Below are positions 1 to 7,888 of a DNA stretch of 9,034 bases, one piece after another. Numbering within the stretch: position 1 is the first letter of the stretch; every line of letters starts with the position of its first letter. Origin of the DNA: JANXQG01 sp037147235 (lineage in GTDB: Bacteria > Planctomycetota > Planctomycetia > Pirellulales > Thermoguttaceae); contig JBAWVO010000262.1 in NCBI GenBank assembly GCA_037147235.1, positions 1 through 9,034 on the forward strand, written 5' to 3'. Under the pieces are notes generated by a model that was not told the origin of the DNA, ran no database searches, and worked only from the letters and a program-made list of their open reading frames with translations. The translations under genes were made by a program, and so were the position numbers.

Positions 1-112
1 GTGGAGCGTGGAGTGTGGAGTGTGGAGCGTGGAGTGTGGAGTGTGGAGCGTGGAGTGTGGAGTGTGGAGCGTGGAGCGTGGAGCGTGGAGCGTGGAGCGT
101 GGAGCGTGGAGC
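1..112. repeat. 7-bp tandem repeat array (GTGGAGY), 16 units
   Basis: Sixteen uninterrupted 7-bp units, GTGGAGC or GTGGAGT, fill these positions and the array is cut by the left window edge. The last base of each unit is patterned. Units 1-9 run C,T,T three times, giving a 21-bp higher-order unit, while units 10-16 are all C. No frame contains a stop, so part of the array could be translated, but no gene visibly includes it. It lies just downstream of the end of the minus-strand TolC-like gene. This is a simple VNTR-like array; a function is not evident. Confidence 0.93.
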
Positions 113-142
113 CAATTTCCAGTATAGATACTCGCTTGCGGT

Positions 143-1387
143 TTAGCGATTTGAATTTGGATTTTTAACCGCAGGTTTCTCTGGAACCAGAGGAATGGCC
201 GATTCCTGCGGCGGAGCCAGTCGTGGTTCCTCGGAATCATTGATCCGAAGCGGATTGGGAGGTGCGACCACCGAAGACGAATTAGCGGGCGAGGTTTCTT
301 CGGCCCCGACCGCGGTCACGGCTTCCGTCGCTTGCCCAGCGATCCTACCCGGGCGCGCCGCCGGTGTCGGCAGGTTCGGAATTGCAGGCGGGACGCCTAC
401 ACTACCCAACATCGTCGGCAGGGGCGCGACCAACTGGCCGACTGGCCGATTTAGCTTAATCAAGGTGCCGACGAGAAGATCGGGCGTCGTCTGCGGTGAA
501 ACAACCACAAGGGCATAATCGGCGATGTCGTGGTTATACCGACAAACGGCAGCCAGAAAAGCCTGTTGCTGCCGGACCTGAGTATCCAAAGCTGCGATAA
601 CAGCCGCCAAACGTCCCTGGCCGTTGGCCTGGAGTTTGGTGGCTGCGTCCAGTGCGTCTTCAGCCGCCAACAAAGCCGCGACATGACTCTCGACCGCTTG
701 GTTGCGAAGCGGCAGCTTCTGATCGAGCATTCGGGCGCGCTCCGGGGCCTTCTTTCCGGCAAACAATTCAGTGAACAGCGTGCGATAGGGGCCAACCAGC
801 GGTTGGTCGGCAGGCAACGGCAGGGGAGTGCCTGGAACGAGAAGCAGAATTTCCGCCAGATCGTGTTGGGCGGTCATTATCTGCAATTCGGCCTCGCACG
901 TTTGTGCCGTGGCAACCGCCCGAGCGGTTCGCAGATCGGCCGCTTCGTCATTTCCCGTGCGCAGCCGCAGGAGTCGCTGCTGACGCTCATGACTGAAATG
1001 ATATTCGCCCACGGCCTCCGCTAGCCTCCAGTAGGCGTGAACTGCTTCGATTTGCCGCAGACGTTCCGGCACCGTTGCGACGACCGATACCAGCGAAACC
1101 GTTTGGCCGCTTATCGTGCTGCCCGGCGGCAGCGTGAGGGCGTCGCTTACCCGTTGCGCAGTTGTTACCCGCACAGGCATGGCACCCGGCTGAACAACCC
1201 CGGCTTGGGCCGCCGCCGGCTCGCGAATAAGAGCCCTGTCCATGGCGGGAGTTTCAGGACGAGTTTCGGCGAGAACTGCCGGCACGCCCGGATTGGTAGT
1301 GCGTGGAGCCGCAGTCACGGAAACGGAAGGATTGCCGCCAATTTGACTGACCAACGACACACTTAACAGCCAGATGCATAGGGGCAT
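143..1387 (-). CDS. Secreted TolC-like protein of planctomycete type, Pro-rich tail
   Basis: The reading frame is open from a TTG at 1465, but I prefer the ATG at 1387. It is preceded on its own strand by a strong GGAGG with 7-nt spacing, and it gives a 414-residue protein that opens with a hydrophobic signal-like segment (residues 1-15, MPLCIWLLSVSLVSQ). Residues about 105-170 and 205-295 are helical, rich in Ala, Leu, Gln and Glu. They carry HAYWRLAEAVGEY (about 117-129) and YNHDIADYALVV (about 284-295), which resemble the paired helical repeats of outer-membrane efflux (TolC) proteins as found in planctomycetes. Between them is a Pro-rich segment (about 184-200). After residue 320 the protein is Pro/Ala-rich and probably disordered. 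TolC proteins usually export substrates through the outer membrane, but no partner pump gene is adjacent. The family assignment is by motif memory, so the specific function is unknown. Confidence 0.72.
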   Translation of the reverse strand: MPLCIWLLSVSLVSQIGGNPSVSVTAAPRTTNPGVPAVLAETRPETPAMDRALIREPAAAQAGVVQPGAMPVRVTTAQRVSDALTLPPGSTISGQTVSLVSVVATVPERLRQIEAVHAYWRLAEAVGEYHFSHERQQRLLRLRTGNDEAADLRTARAVATAQTCEAELQIMTAQHDLAEILLLVPGTPLPLPADQPLVGPYRTLFTELFAGKKAPERARMLDQKLPLRNQAVESHVAALLAAEDALDAATKLQANGQGRLAAVIAALDTQVRQQQAFLAAVCRYNHDIADYALVVVSPQTTPDLLVGTLIKLNRPVGQLVAPLPTMLGSVGVPPAIPNLPTPAARPGRIAGQATEAVTAVGAEETSPANSSSVVAPPNPLRINDSEEPRLAPPQESAIPLVPEKPAVKNPNSNR

Positions 1388-1550
1388 CAGAAAACCTCCG
1401 GAAAAAAATCTAGGACCAGACAACCTCCAAACCCCCAGCGTGGCATTTTTCCGCACGGAAGTCAATCCGGATTACAGGAGAAGTCAACTTCCGCTCTTGA
1501 CGGAAGCCCAGTGATTCACTAATCTCTCCAAACATGCGTTGTCTCTGATG

Positions 1551-1568
1551 GGCCACGCGGGTGTGGCA
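1551..1568. repeat. Small palindromic (REP-like) element
   Basis: GCCACG (1552-1557) can pair with TGTGGC (1562-1567) around the loop CGGG, with one G-U pair. The core GGCCACGCGGG recurs exactly at 8971-8981, right after the mqnC stop codon. That suggests a dispersed extragenic palindrome. It lacks a following T-run, so I do not call it a terminator. Confidence 0.4.
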
Positions 1569-1758
1569 AAAAGGAAACGCGTGGCGAAAAAGAAGCTGGA
1601 ATTTTCGGTAAACCTTCTTCGTCAATTCGGGATAATTCGTCGGCAAAATGGTTGACACCAGGGCAAAATTGACACAGAGTTTAGATAACGATGATGCCAC
1701 TCCCTTTTCAGGCTCGTCGCTGACTTTTCTCGTCGTTTCGTCTTTTCAAGGATAATAC

Positions 1759-1849
1759 GCCGCTTTCGCGGCAGAGCCGAGGGTCTCGACCCCATCCCGG
1801 TTAGCTCCCGGTTGGGACGGCTTGGCAACCGAATTCAACGGTAGGTACC
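1759..1849 (+). promoter_or_regulatory. Candidate structured 5' leader of the S8 protease mRNA
   Basis: This 91-nt stretch is packed with complementary segments and ends at the protease start codon. GCCGC (1759-1763) pairs with GCGGC (1768-1772). GCCGAG (1776-1781) pairs with CTTGGC (1821-1826), with one G-U, closing a domain. That domain contains a small hairpin (GGGT 1781-1784 with ACCC 1789-1792) and an arm with TCCC (1795-1798) against GGGA (1814-1817). Downstream, ACCG (1828-1831) pairs with CGGT (1839-1842). That places the weak AGGT ribosome-binding site (1843-1846) beside a hairpin. The layout resembles a three-way-junction cis-regulatory RNA, but it matches no class I can name with confidence. 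A GATAAT hexamer at 1751-1756 could be a -10, though I see no good -35. Confidence 0.4.
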
Positions 1850-1850
1850 A

Positions 1851-4160
1851 ATGCGACATCGAGGCAAAACCTCCTCCAGGCTCAGCCTGCGCGCCGTGCG
1901 AAGATCGCTTCGGCTTGAACAACTTGAAGTTCGGCAAATGCTCACCGGCGACCTGGTCTCGGCCATGGTTTCGTCGGGCTGGTTCGGGAGCTATGCCGCG
2001 ACCAATCAACCTCATCATGCGTCGGCACCGTCGATCACGGCCAGCAATACGCCGGTCGCATCCGGCTCGCCGGTCCCAAGCAACGCCAGCGGTCAACTGG
2101 ATTGGATCGTGCAGTTCAATACGGCTTCGTTAAGCGGCATGAACAATGCCGCCGATGTCGCCCGCCTGCTGCCGCAGAGCGGTGTGCAGTTTCAGATCCT
2201 TGAAGGTCTCGGCACGGTGGGCGAAGTGCTGGTGCGATCCTATCATGCCACGGCCGTTCAGGTAGCCGCTGCCTTTCAGTCTGACCGCCAGATTGCCTGG
2301 TTTGAGCTCGATTCGCTCAAACAGAGCAACGCGGTGTCCAACGATGCCCAGTACTCGCAACTCTGGGCACTCAGCAACACGGGACAGAACGGCGGGACGG
2401 CCGGATCCGACATCCACGCCACCCAGGCTTGGAGCATCACGACCGGCAGCAAGAACGTGGTGGTGGCGGTAATCGACTCGGGCGTCGATTACACACATTC
2501 CGACCTCGCCGCGAACATCTGGACCAATTCCAACGCCGGCCGCGATGGCTTTAACGGTGATCTACACGGCTACAATTTCGCCGACGACAACGGCGATCCC
2601 ATGGACAACAACGGGCACGGTACCCACGTCGCCGGCATTATCGGAGCGGTGGGGAACAACGGCGTGGGCGTGACGGGCGTGAATTGGAACGTCACGATCA
2701 TGCCGCTGAAGTTCCTCGACGCCAATGGCGGGGGGTACACGTCCGATGCCATCCGCGCGGTCAACTATGCCACGTTGCAGCGAACTCAGTACGGCGTGAA
2801 CGTGCGGGTGATTAATGCCAGTTGGAGCAGCACCGACAGCGACATCGGTTTGAATGCGGCGATCAAGGCGGCCGGCGATGCGGGAATTCTCTTCGTCGCT
2901 GCGGCAGGAAACTCAGCCAGCAACAACGACCTGAAGCCGCAATACCCGGCAAGTTCGGGTCTGGCGAACGTCGTCTCCGTGGCCGCGAGTGATTCAAACG
3001 ACCGGCTCGCGACATTTAGCAATTACGGGGCCAACACGGTCAGCTTGGCTGCGCCGGGCGTCAGTATCTATAGCACGCTGCCCGGCGGCAAGTACGGTTA
3101 CTTATCCGGCACGAGCATGGCCTCACCCGAGGTCGCCGGCGTGGCGGCCTTGGCCTGGGCGGCCAACCCCAATGCCACGGTGGCGCAGGTCCGTAACGCC
3201 CTGCTGCAAGGCGTTGACAAGCTTCCCGCACTGGCCGGCAAGGTCGTCAGCGGCGGACGGCTGAATGCTTATAATACGTTGAAACTTCTGGCTACGCCCA
3301 CGCCGGTCACCCCCGTCACGCATGGGACGAACCCATCGACGGCCGTGGCTGTGGGCATCGGTTCCACCGCGCAAGGCTACGTGGCCAATTCCAGCGACAC
3401 GAACTACTTCAAGGTCCAGGTCGTAGCCGGACAGAAATACTCGTTCCAGGTCGCATTAGGCTCACTTTACGACTCCGTGCTCACGCTCCTGGGCACGAAC
3501 GGTCAGACGGTGATTGCCCAAAATGATGACGTGGCCCAGGGCAATCGGGCATCGTGCATTACTTGGCAGGCGACAGGGAGCGGCACGTATTATCTGGCTG
3601 TGAGCAGTTATCCAGGCTCGCCGGTTGGCTCGTTTACGCTAGCTGCCAGCGGGCTATCGGTCCCAACACCAACTCCAACCCCAACTCCAACCCCGACGCC
3701 CGCTCCGGCTGCGCCCAGCCTTTCACCGATCGCCAACCAGATGCTGGTCGCCGGTTCGAGCCTAACCTTATCGTTGTCGGGCCGCGATCCGGCCGGCTCG
3801 CCGGTAAGTTATTCGGCCAGAACCGCCAGTGGAAACGCGGTGTCGGTGGTCGTGTCCGGCAACCAGTTGATGATTCGTGCGGCGGCGAACTGCGTTGGCA
3901 GCGTGCAGATTGCAGTCACCGCCAGCAACGGCGCGGCGTCGGCCGTGCAATCGTTCAATGTTACGGTTACCAGCCCCAAACCCTCCGGTCGGCAGTTAGG
4001 CCGCAGCGTCGCGGTCCCCTCGGCGACGCTGCAGTCTGCTGCCACCGCGGCGGTCCTATCGTCCAACTCTTTTGGCGCGGCTACGGGTTCTCTGTCAAAC
4101 TCGTCTCGGGGGCTTGACCCCGCCGCGCTGGATACACTGTTTCACGCCATGGGGCGTTAG
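1851..4160 (+). CDS. Secreted subtilisin-like (S8) serine protease with LEPR-XLL motif, PPC and Ig-like domains
   Basis: This 769-residue extracellular peptidase keeps the full S8 catalytic set: D209 (VAVIDSGVD), H256 (GHGTHVAG), oxyanion N354 (AAGNS) and S422 (GTSMASPEVAG). The basic N-terminus carries LEQLEVRQML (residues 22-31), the planctomycete LEPR-XLL-type export motif, instead of a classical signal peptide. Residues about 82-157 look like an inhibitory prodomain, and about 165-480 are the catalytic domain. A PPC (pre-peptidase C-terminal) beta-domain spans about 492-600 with its YFKVQVVAGQ and GTYYLAVSSY strands. A Pro-Thr linker (605-618) is encoded by near-identical hexamers, followed by an Ig/cadherin-like domain (about 622-707) and a low-complexity tail. 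The start is fixed by an in-frame TAG at 1842-1844, nine bases upstream. The ribosome-binding site is weak (AGGT, 4-nt spacing). Substrate is unknown. Confidence 0.93.
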   Translation: MRHRGKTSSRLSLRAVRRSLRLEQLEVRQMLTGDLVSAMVSSGWFGSYAATNQPHHASAPSITASNTPVASGSPVPSNASGQLDWIVQFNTASLSGMNNAADVARLLPQSGVQFQILEGLGTVGEVLVRSYHATAVQVAAAFQSDRQIAWFELDSLKQSNAVSNDAQYSQLWALSNTGQNGGTAGSDIHATQAWSITTGSKNVVVAVIDSGVDYTHSDLAANIWTNSNAGRDGFNGDLHGYNFADDNGDPMDNNGHGTHVAGIIGAVGNNGVGVTGVNWNVTIMPLKFLDANGGGYTSDAIRAVNYATLQRTQYGVNVRVINASWSSTDSDIGLNAAIKAAGDAGILFVAAAGNSASNNDLKPQYPASSGLANVVSVAASDSNDRLATFSNYGANTVSLAAPGVSIYSTLPGGKYGYLSGTSMASPEVAGVAALAWAANPNATVAQVRNALLQGVDKLPALAGKVVSGGRLNAYNTLKLLATPTPVTPVTHGTNPSTAVAVGIGSTAQGYVANSSDTNYFKVQVVAGQKYSFQVALGSLYDSVLTLLGTNGQTVIAQNDDVAQGNRASCITWQATGSGTYYLAVSSYPGSPVGSFTLAASGLSVPTPTPTPTPTPTPAPAAPSLSPIANQMLVAGSSLTLSLSGRDPAGSPVSYSARTASGNAVSVVVSGNQLMIRAAANCVGSVQIAVTASNGAASAVQSFNVTVTSPKPSGRQLGRSVAVPSATLQSAATAAVLSSNSFGAATGSLSNSSRGLDPAALDTLFHAMGR

Positions 4161-4200
4161 TCAATACAGCTTCGCTCCACAAATTTGGAGTTTTCCGGTT

Positions 4201-4317
4201 TAGGTGCAGATCGCGAATAATTGTAGGGTGGGGAGAGCGCAGCGAGCCCCACCAATTCTGTTGCGGTCCGCTTTTGGTGGGGCTCGCTGCGCTCTCCCCA
4301 CCCTACTTCTGCACCTA
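4201..4317. repeat. Nested perfect inverted repeat (MITE/REP-like element)
   Basis: A 31-bp arm at 4223-4253 is a perfect reverse complement of 4276-4306, with a 22-bp loop. Outside it, TAGGTGCAGA (4201-4210) is a perfect reverse complement of 4308-4317. The spacers between outer and inner arms are unequal (12 bp left, 1 bp right). Translation of the arms gives WGERSEPH and GRAQRAPP, strings I recall from spurious small proteins in planctomycete genomes, so this is probably a dispersed family. It sits between the convergent protease and hicA genes and could also block read-through from either side. No T-run follows the stem. Confidence 0.85.
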
Positions 4318-4350
4318 TAGGCATCACGTGCGATTGGGCGTGTCCATGCG

Positions 4351-4590
4351 TCACGCGCGCTCGTATGCCGCGAGGAACTCATCGCGGGTGATGCTTGACT
4401 GCGTAAGAATCTTTCGGAGCGTCGAGGCTTTGATCTGCCGATGATTGGGAAGCGTCAGCGGCGTACTCGTGCCATCCGAGTTCTGGCGAATCATCGAGAT
4501 GTGGTTGCCCCGCCGGACGACGTGAAATTCAAGTAGCATGAGGGCGGCGAGTACGCGATCCAGAGGAGCATCGACGGGGAATTTGCCCAT
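4351..4590 (-). CDS. hicA: HicA-family mRNA interferase toxin
   Basis: This 79-residue protein fits the HicA (YcfA-type) toxin family, small dsRBD-fold ribonucleases that cleave mRNA and are neutralised by HicB. It has the family order: an N-terminal helix (DRVLAALMLLEFHVV), then RRGNHISMIR with the likely catalytic His at residue 30 (the usual motif is G-S-H; here G-N-H), then TLPNH with His 50. The C-terminal KASTLRKILTQSSITRDEFL segment is typical of the family. Length is normal and no key residue appears lost. It follows hicB by 24 nt on the same strand, so the two are presumably co-transcribed in hicB-hicA order. The ATG at 4590 has only a weak GGA upstream. Activity is inferred from family only. 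Confidence 0.88.
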   Translation of the reverse strand: MGKFPVDAPLDRVLAALMLLEFHVVRRGNHISMIRQNSDGTSTPLTLPNHRQIKASTLRKILTQSSITRDEFLAAYERA

Positions 4591-4614
4591 GAAAGAATCC
4601 GCTGCCTGGGTCCG

Positions 4615-4854
4615 TCAAACGGACCACGCGGTCTCCGCAACGAACGCTTCCAGAACCGGCGAATCGCCTTCAAGAACTTCCTTACCAAAGGACTCGATGT
4701 GGAAGGCGATTGCAGACCGCACATCGGCAAGTGCCTCTTCATAGGTATCACCCTGACCGACAACGACACCGGTAAGCCCGAGCGGGTAGGCGATGTATCC
4801 GTCCGGATGTCTCTCCACAACGACCTTGATCTGTTTTGTATTCTGCTCATTCAT
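4615..4854 (-). CDS. hicB: HicB-family antitoxin, short form without DNA-binding domain
   Basis: This is the predicted antitoxin partner of the downstream hicA. The HicB partial-RNase-H-like fold shows as KVVVERHPDGYIAYPLGLTG, VVGQGDTYEEALADVRSAI and a closing VLEAFVAE segment. From the ATG at 4854 it has 79 residues. There is no C-terminal ribbon-helix-helix or HTH domain, so direct operator binding of the kind seen in longer HicBs is unlikely. The frame extends to a GTG at 4872, but that codon falls inside a candidate promoter spacer and has no ribosome-binding site, so I prefer 4854. Upstream of that ATG, GGGG lies 12 nt away, which is a poor Shine-Dalgarno distance. Confidence 0.86.
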   Translation of the reverse strand: MNEQNTKQIKVVVERHPDGYIAYPLGLTGVVVGQGDTYEEALADVRSAIAFHIESFGKEVLEGDSPVLEAFVAETAWSV

Positions 4855-4860
4855 ACTTTT

Positions 4861-4889
4861 ATTGTGCCCCACTTGGTCGGGTGAGTCAA
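4861..4889 (-). promoter_or_regulatory. Candidate hicBA promoter
   Basis: Read on the minus strand, TTGACT (4884-4889, five of six consensus bases) is separated by exactly 17 nt from CACAAT (4861-4866, four of six). The expected transcription start falls at or within a few bases of the preferred hicB ATG (4854), so the message would be leaderless or nearly so. The site lies in the 48-bp gap downstream of thiC, allowing hicBA to be expressed independently. Confidence 0.42.
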
Positions 4890-4902
4890 GTGCTTCCGCT
4901 CA

Positions 4903-6657
<1,755 letters not shown>

Positions 6658-6699
6658 GATACTACTCTTTCCCTTCTTTTGCCATCGTGTACAATCCAC

Positions 6700-6728
6700 A
6701 GTATATACCAGCGGCCGCAAAGTGAGAA
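6700..6728 (-). promoter_or_regulatory. Candidate thiC promoter
   Basis: On the minus strand, TATACT (6700-6705) is a good -10 hexamer, and 17 nt upstream is TTCTCA (6723-6728), matching four of six -35 bases. Transcription would start near 6693 and give a leader of about 36 nt, too short for a TPP riboswitch. The gap also has to hold the mqnE promoter on the other strand, which I could not pin down. Sigma specificity in this lineage is unknown to me. Confidence 0.33.
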
Positions 6729-6762
6729 GGATGCGGAAAATAGCCGTTTTTCTTGACAGCCC

Positions 6763-7845
6763 ATGAACATTGATCCAAAGCTTCGCGAAATTGCCGACAA
6801 GGTGGAAGCTGGCGTGCGGCTCGGTTCCGACGACGGCATGTTGCTCTCCACGCACTCTGACATTCTCACGGTTGGCCAGATTGCCAACGTGGCCCGTGAG
6901 CGGCGGCACGGTAACCTCACCTACTACAACCGCAATCTACATCTCAATACGACGAACATCTGCGAGGCGAGCTGCGCGTTCTGCTCGTTCGCGCGATTGA
7001 AGGAAGACATGCCCAGTGCCTACACAATGAGCACGGAACAGGCATTGGAGTGGATTGAGAAGCGTTATCGGCCGGGCATGACGGAAGTGCATATCGTCAA
7101 CGGTCTGAATCCGCATTTGCCGTTCAGCTACTACACGGATCTGCTGCGGGTGATCGGCTCGCGTTTTCCGGCGTTGCATCTCAAGGCATTTTCGGCGGTC
7201 GAGATCCATTACTTTGCCCAAAAGTTTGGATTGTCCTATCGCCAGACGCTGGAGCACCTGATCGACGCCGGCCTCGGATCGCTGCCGGGCGGCGGGGCGG
7301 AAATCTTCGCAAATCGCGTGCGAAAGCAAATCTGCCGCGACAAGGTCGATGCCGACGGCTGGATTGACGTTCATCGCACGGCCCACCAGTTGGGGCTGAA
7401 GTCCAACTGCACGATGCTCTACGGCACGATTGAAACCCGCGAGGAGCGGATCGACCACCTCTTGCGGCTGCGGGAATTGCAGGACGAAACGGGCGGTTTT
7501 CAGGCATTTGTGCCGCTGGCTTATCACGCAGAGGGCAACCGGCTGCAAATACTCGGCAATCCGACGGCCGACGACGATCTGCGAATGATCGCCGTCAGCC
7601 GCTTGCTTTTAGACAACATTCCGCACATCAAAGCCTATTGGGTCATGCTCGGTCTGAAGATGGCGCAAGTCGCGCAGAGGTTCGGGGCGAACGACATGGA
7701 CGGCACGGTGATCGAAGAGAAGGTCTACCACATGGCCGGGGCGGAGACCCCGCACGAGTTGACCCTTGACGAGCTTCGTCGGATGATTCGCGCCATGGGT
7801 CGCGAACCGGCCGAGCGGACAACCGTGTACGAACCGGTAAAGTAG
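6763..7845 (+). CDS. mqnE: Aminofutalosine synthase MqnE (radical SAM)
   Basis: MqnE joins the adenosyl radical of S-adenosylmethionine to the 3-(1-carboxyvinyloxy)benzoate made by MqnA, forming aminofutalosine, an early step of the futalosine route to menaquinone. The radical-SAM cluster motif is C-x3-C-x2-C at C67, C71 and C74 (NICEASCAFCSF), followed by ARLKEDMPSAYTMS. GLNPHLPFSYYTDLLRVI, LPGGGAEIFANRVR and QDETGGFQAFVPLAYH are typical of the MqnE side of the family. The length of 360 residues is normal. An in-frame TGA at 6754-6756 bounds the start at this ATG, yet no Shine-Dalgarno sequence is visible upstream. It is divergent from thiC and 43 nt upstream of mqnC, presumably in one operon. 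Confidence 0.95.
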   Translation: MNIDPKLREIADKVEAGVRLGSDDGMLLSTHSDILTVGQIANVARERRHGNLTYYNRNLHLNTTNICEASCAFCSFARLKEDMPSAYTMSTEQALEWIEKRYRPGMTEVHIVNGLNPHLPFSYYTDLLRVIGSRFPALHLKAFSAVEIHYFAQKFGLSYRQTLEHLIDAGLGSLPGGGAEIFANRVRKQICRDKVDADGWIDVHRTAHQLGLKSNCTMLYGTIETREERIDHLLRLRELQDETGGFQAFVPLAYHAEGNRLQILGNPTADDDLRMIAVSRLLLDNIPHIKAYWVMLGLKMAQVAQRFGANDMDGTVIEEKVYHMAGAETPHELTLDELRRMIRAMGREPAERTTVYEPVK

Positions 7846-7847
7846 CA

Positions 7848-7864
7848 GGCACACTCCGTGTGCC
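7848..7864 (+). repeat. Perfect 7-bp hairpin in the mqnE-mqnC gap
   Basis: GGCACAC (7848-7854) and GTGTGCC (7858-7864) form a perfect stem around a TCC loop, starting three bases after the mqnE stop codon. No T-run follows, so it is unlikely to be an efficient intrinsic terminator. It leaves only 11 nt before the mqnC ribosome-binding site. From memory, GTAGCAGGCACAC plus its palindrome recurs between genes in planctomycetes, which would make this a dispersed element. In the transcript it could protect the upstream message or tune mqnC expression. Confidence 0.7.
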
Positions 7865-7888
7865 GTCCGCCTTTTGGAGACCACAACA

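Larger units (their letters stand above)
1388..1850. other. 463-bp non-coding stretch between divergent genes
   Basis: No convincing gene lies here. The small open frames on the minus strand lack recognisable protein features and overlap repeats or the leader. From left to right it holds four things: the upstream region and GGAGG of the TolC-like gene; a 6-bp hairpin (CTTCCG 1488-1493 with CGGAAG 1501-1506); a palindromic repeat near 1551-1568 followed by an imperfect direct repeat (GTGTGGCAAAAAG at 1561 and GCGTGGCGAAAAAG near 1578); and a structured leader from about 1759. Two TTGACA hexamers (1652 and 1669) have no matching -10 at normal spacing, so I did not call promoters from them. Confidence 0.6.

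Noticed and set aside
1..112. CRISPR array
   Set aside because: The repeats are contiguous 7-mers without unique spacers.
1652..1680. TTGACA hexamers at 1652 and 1669 as promoters
   Set aside because: Neither has a credible -10 at 16-18 nt spacing (CAGAGT-like and TGATGC respectively).
1410..1700. 96-residue open frame on the minus strand in the intergenic stretch
   Set aside because: It overlaps the 5' end of the TolC-like frame and spans hairpins and repeats, and shows no recognisable domain.
1746..2096. 116-residue open frame on the minus strand over the protease leader and N-terminus
   Set aside because: It is antisense to the well-supported protease and its composition (Arg-rich) is that of a shadow frame.
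4223..4306. Intrinsic terminator for the protease or hicA
   Set aside because: The stem is strong, but no T-run follows it on either strand, and the nested 10-bp repeat fits a mobile or REP element better.
4157..4382. Small minus-strand frames containing WGERSEPH or GRAQRAPP
   Set aside because: These strings are the translation of the inverted repeat arms, not a conserved protein.
6753..6758. TTGACA just upstream of mqnE as its -35 box
   Set aside because: It is only four bases from the ATG, so the -10 would lie inside the gene, and nothing suitable is there.
6658..6762. TPP riboswitch upstream of thiC
   Set aside because: No CTGAGA or pyrophosphate-binding THI-box segment is visible on the minus strand, and the gap is short.
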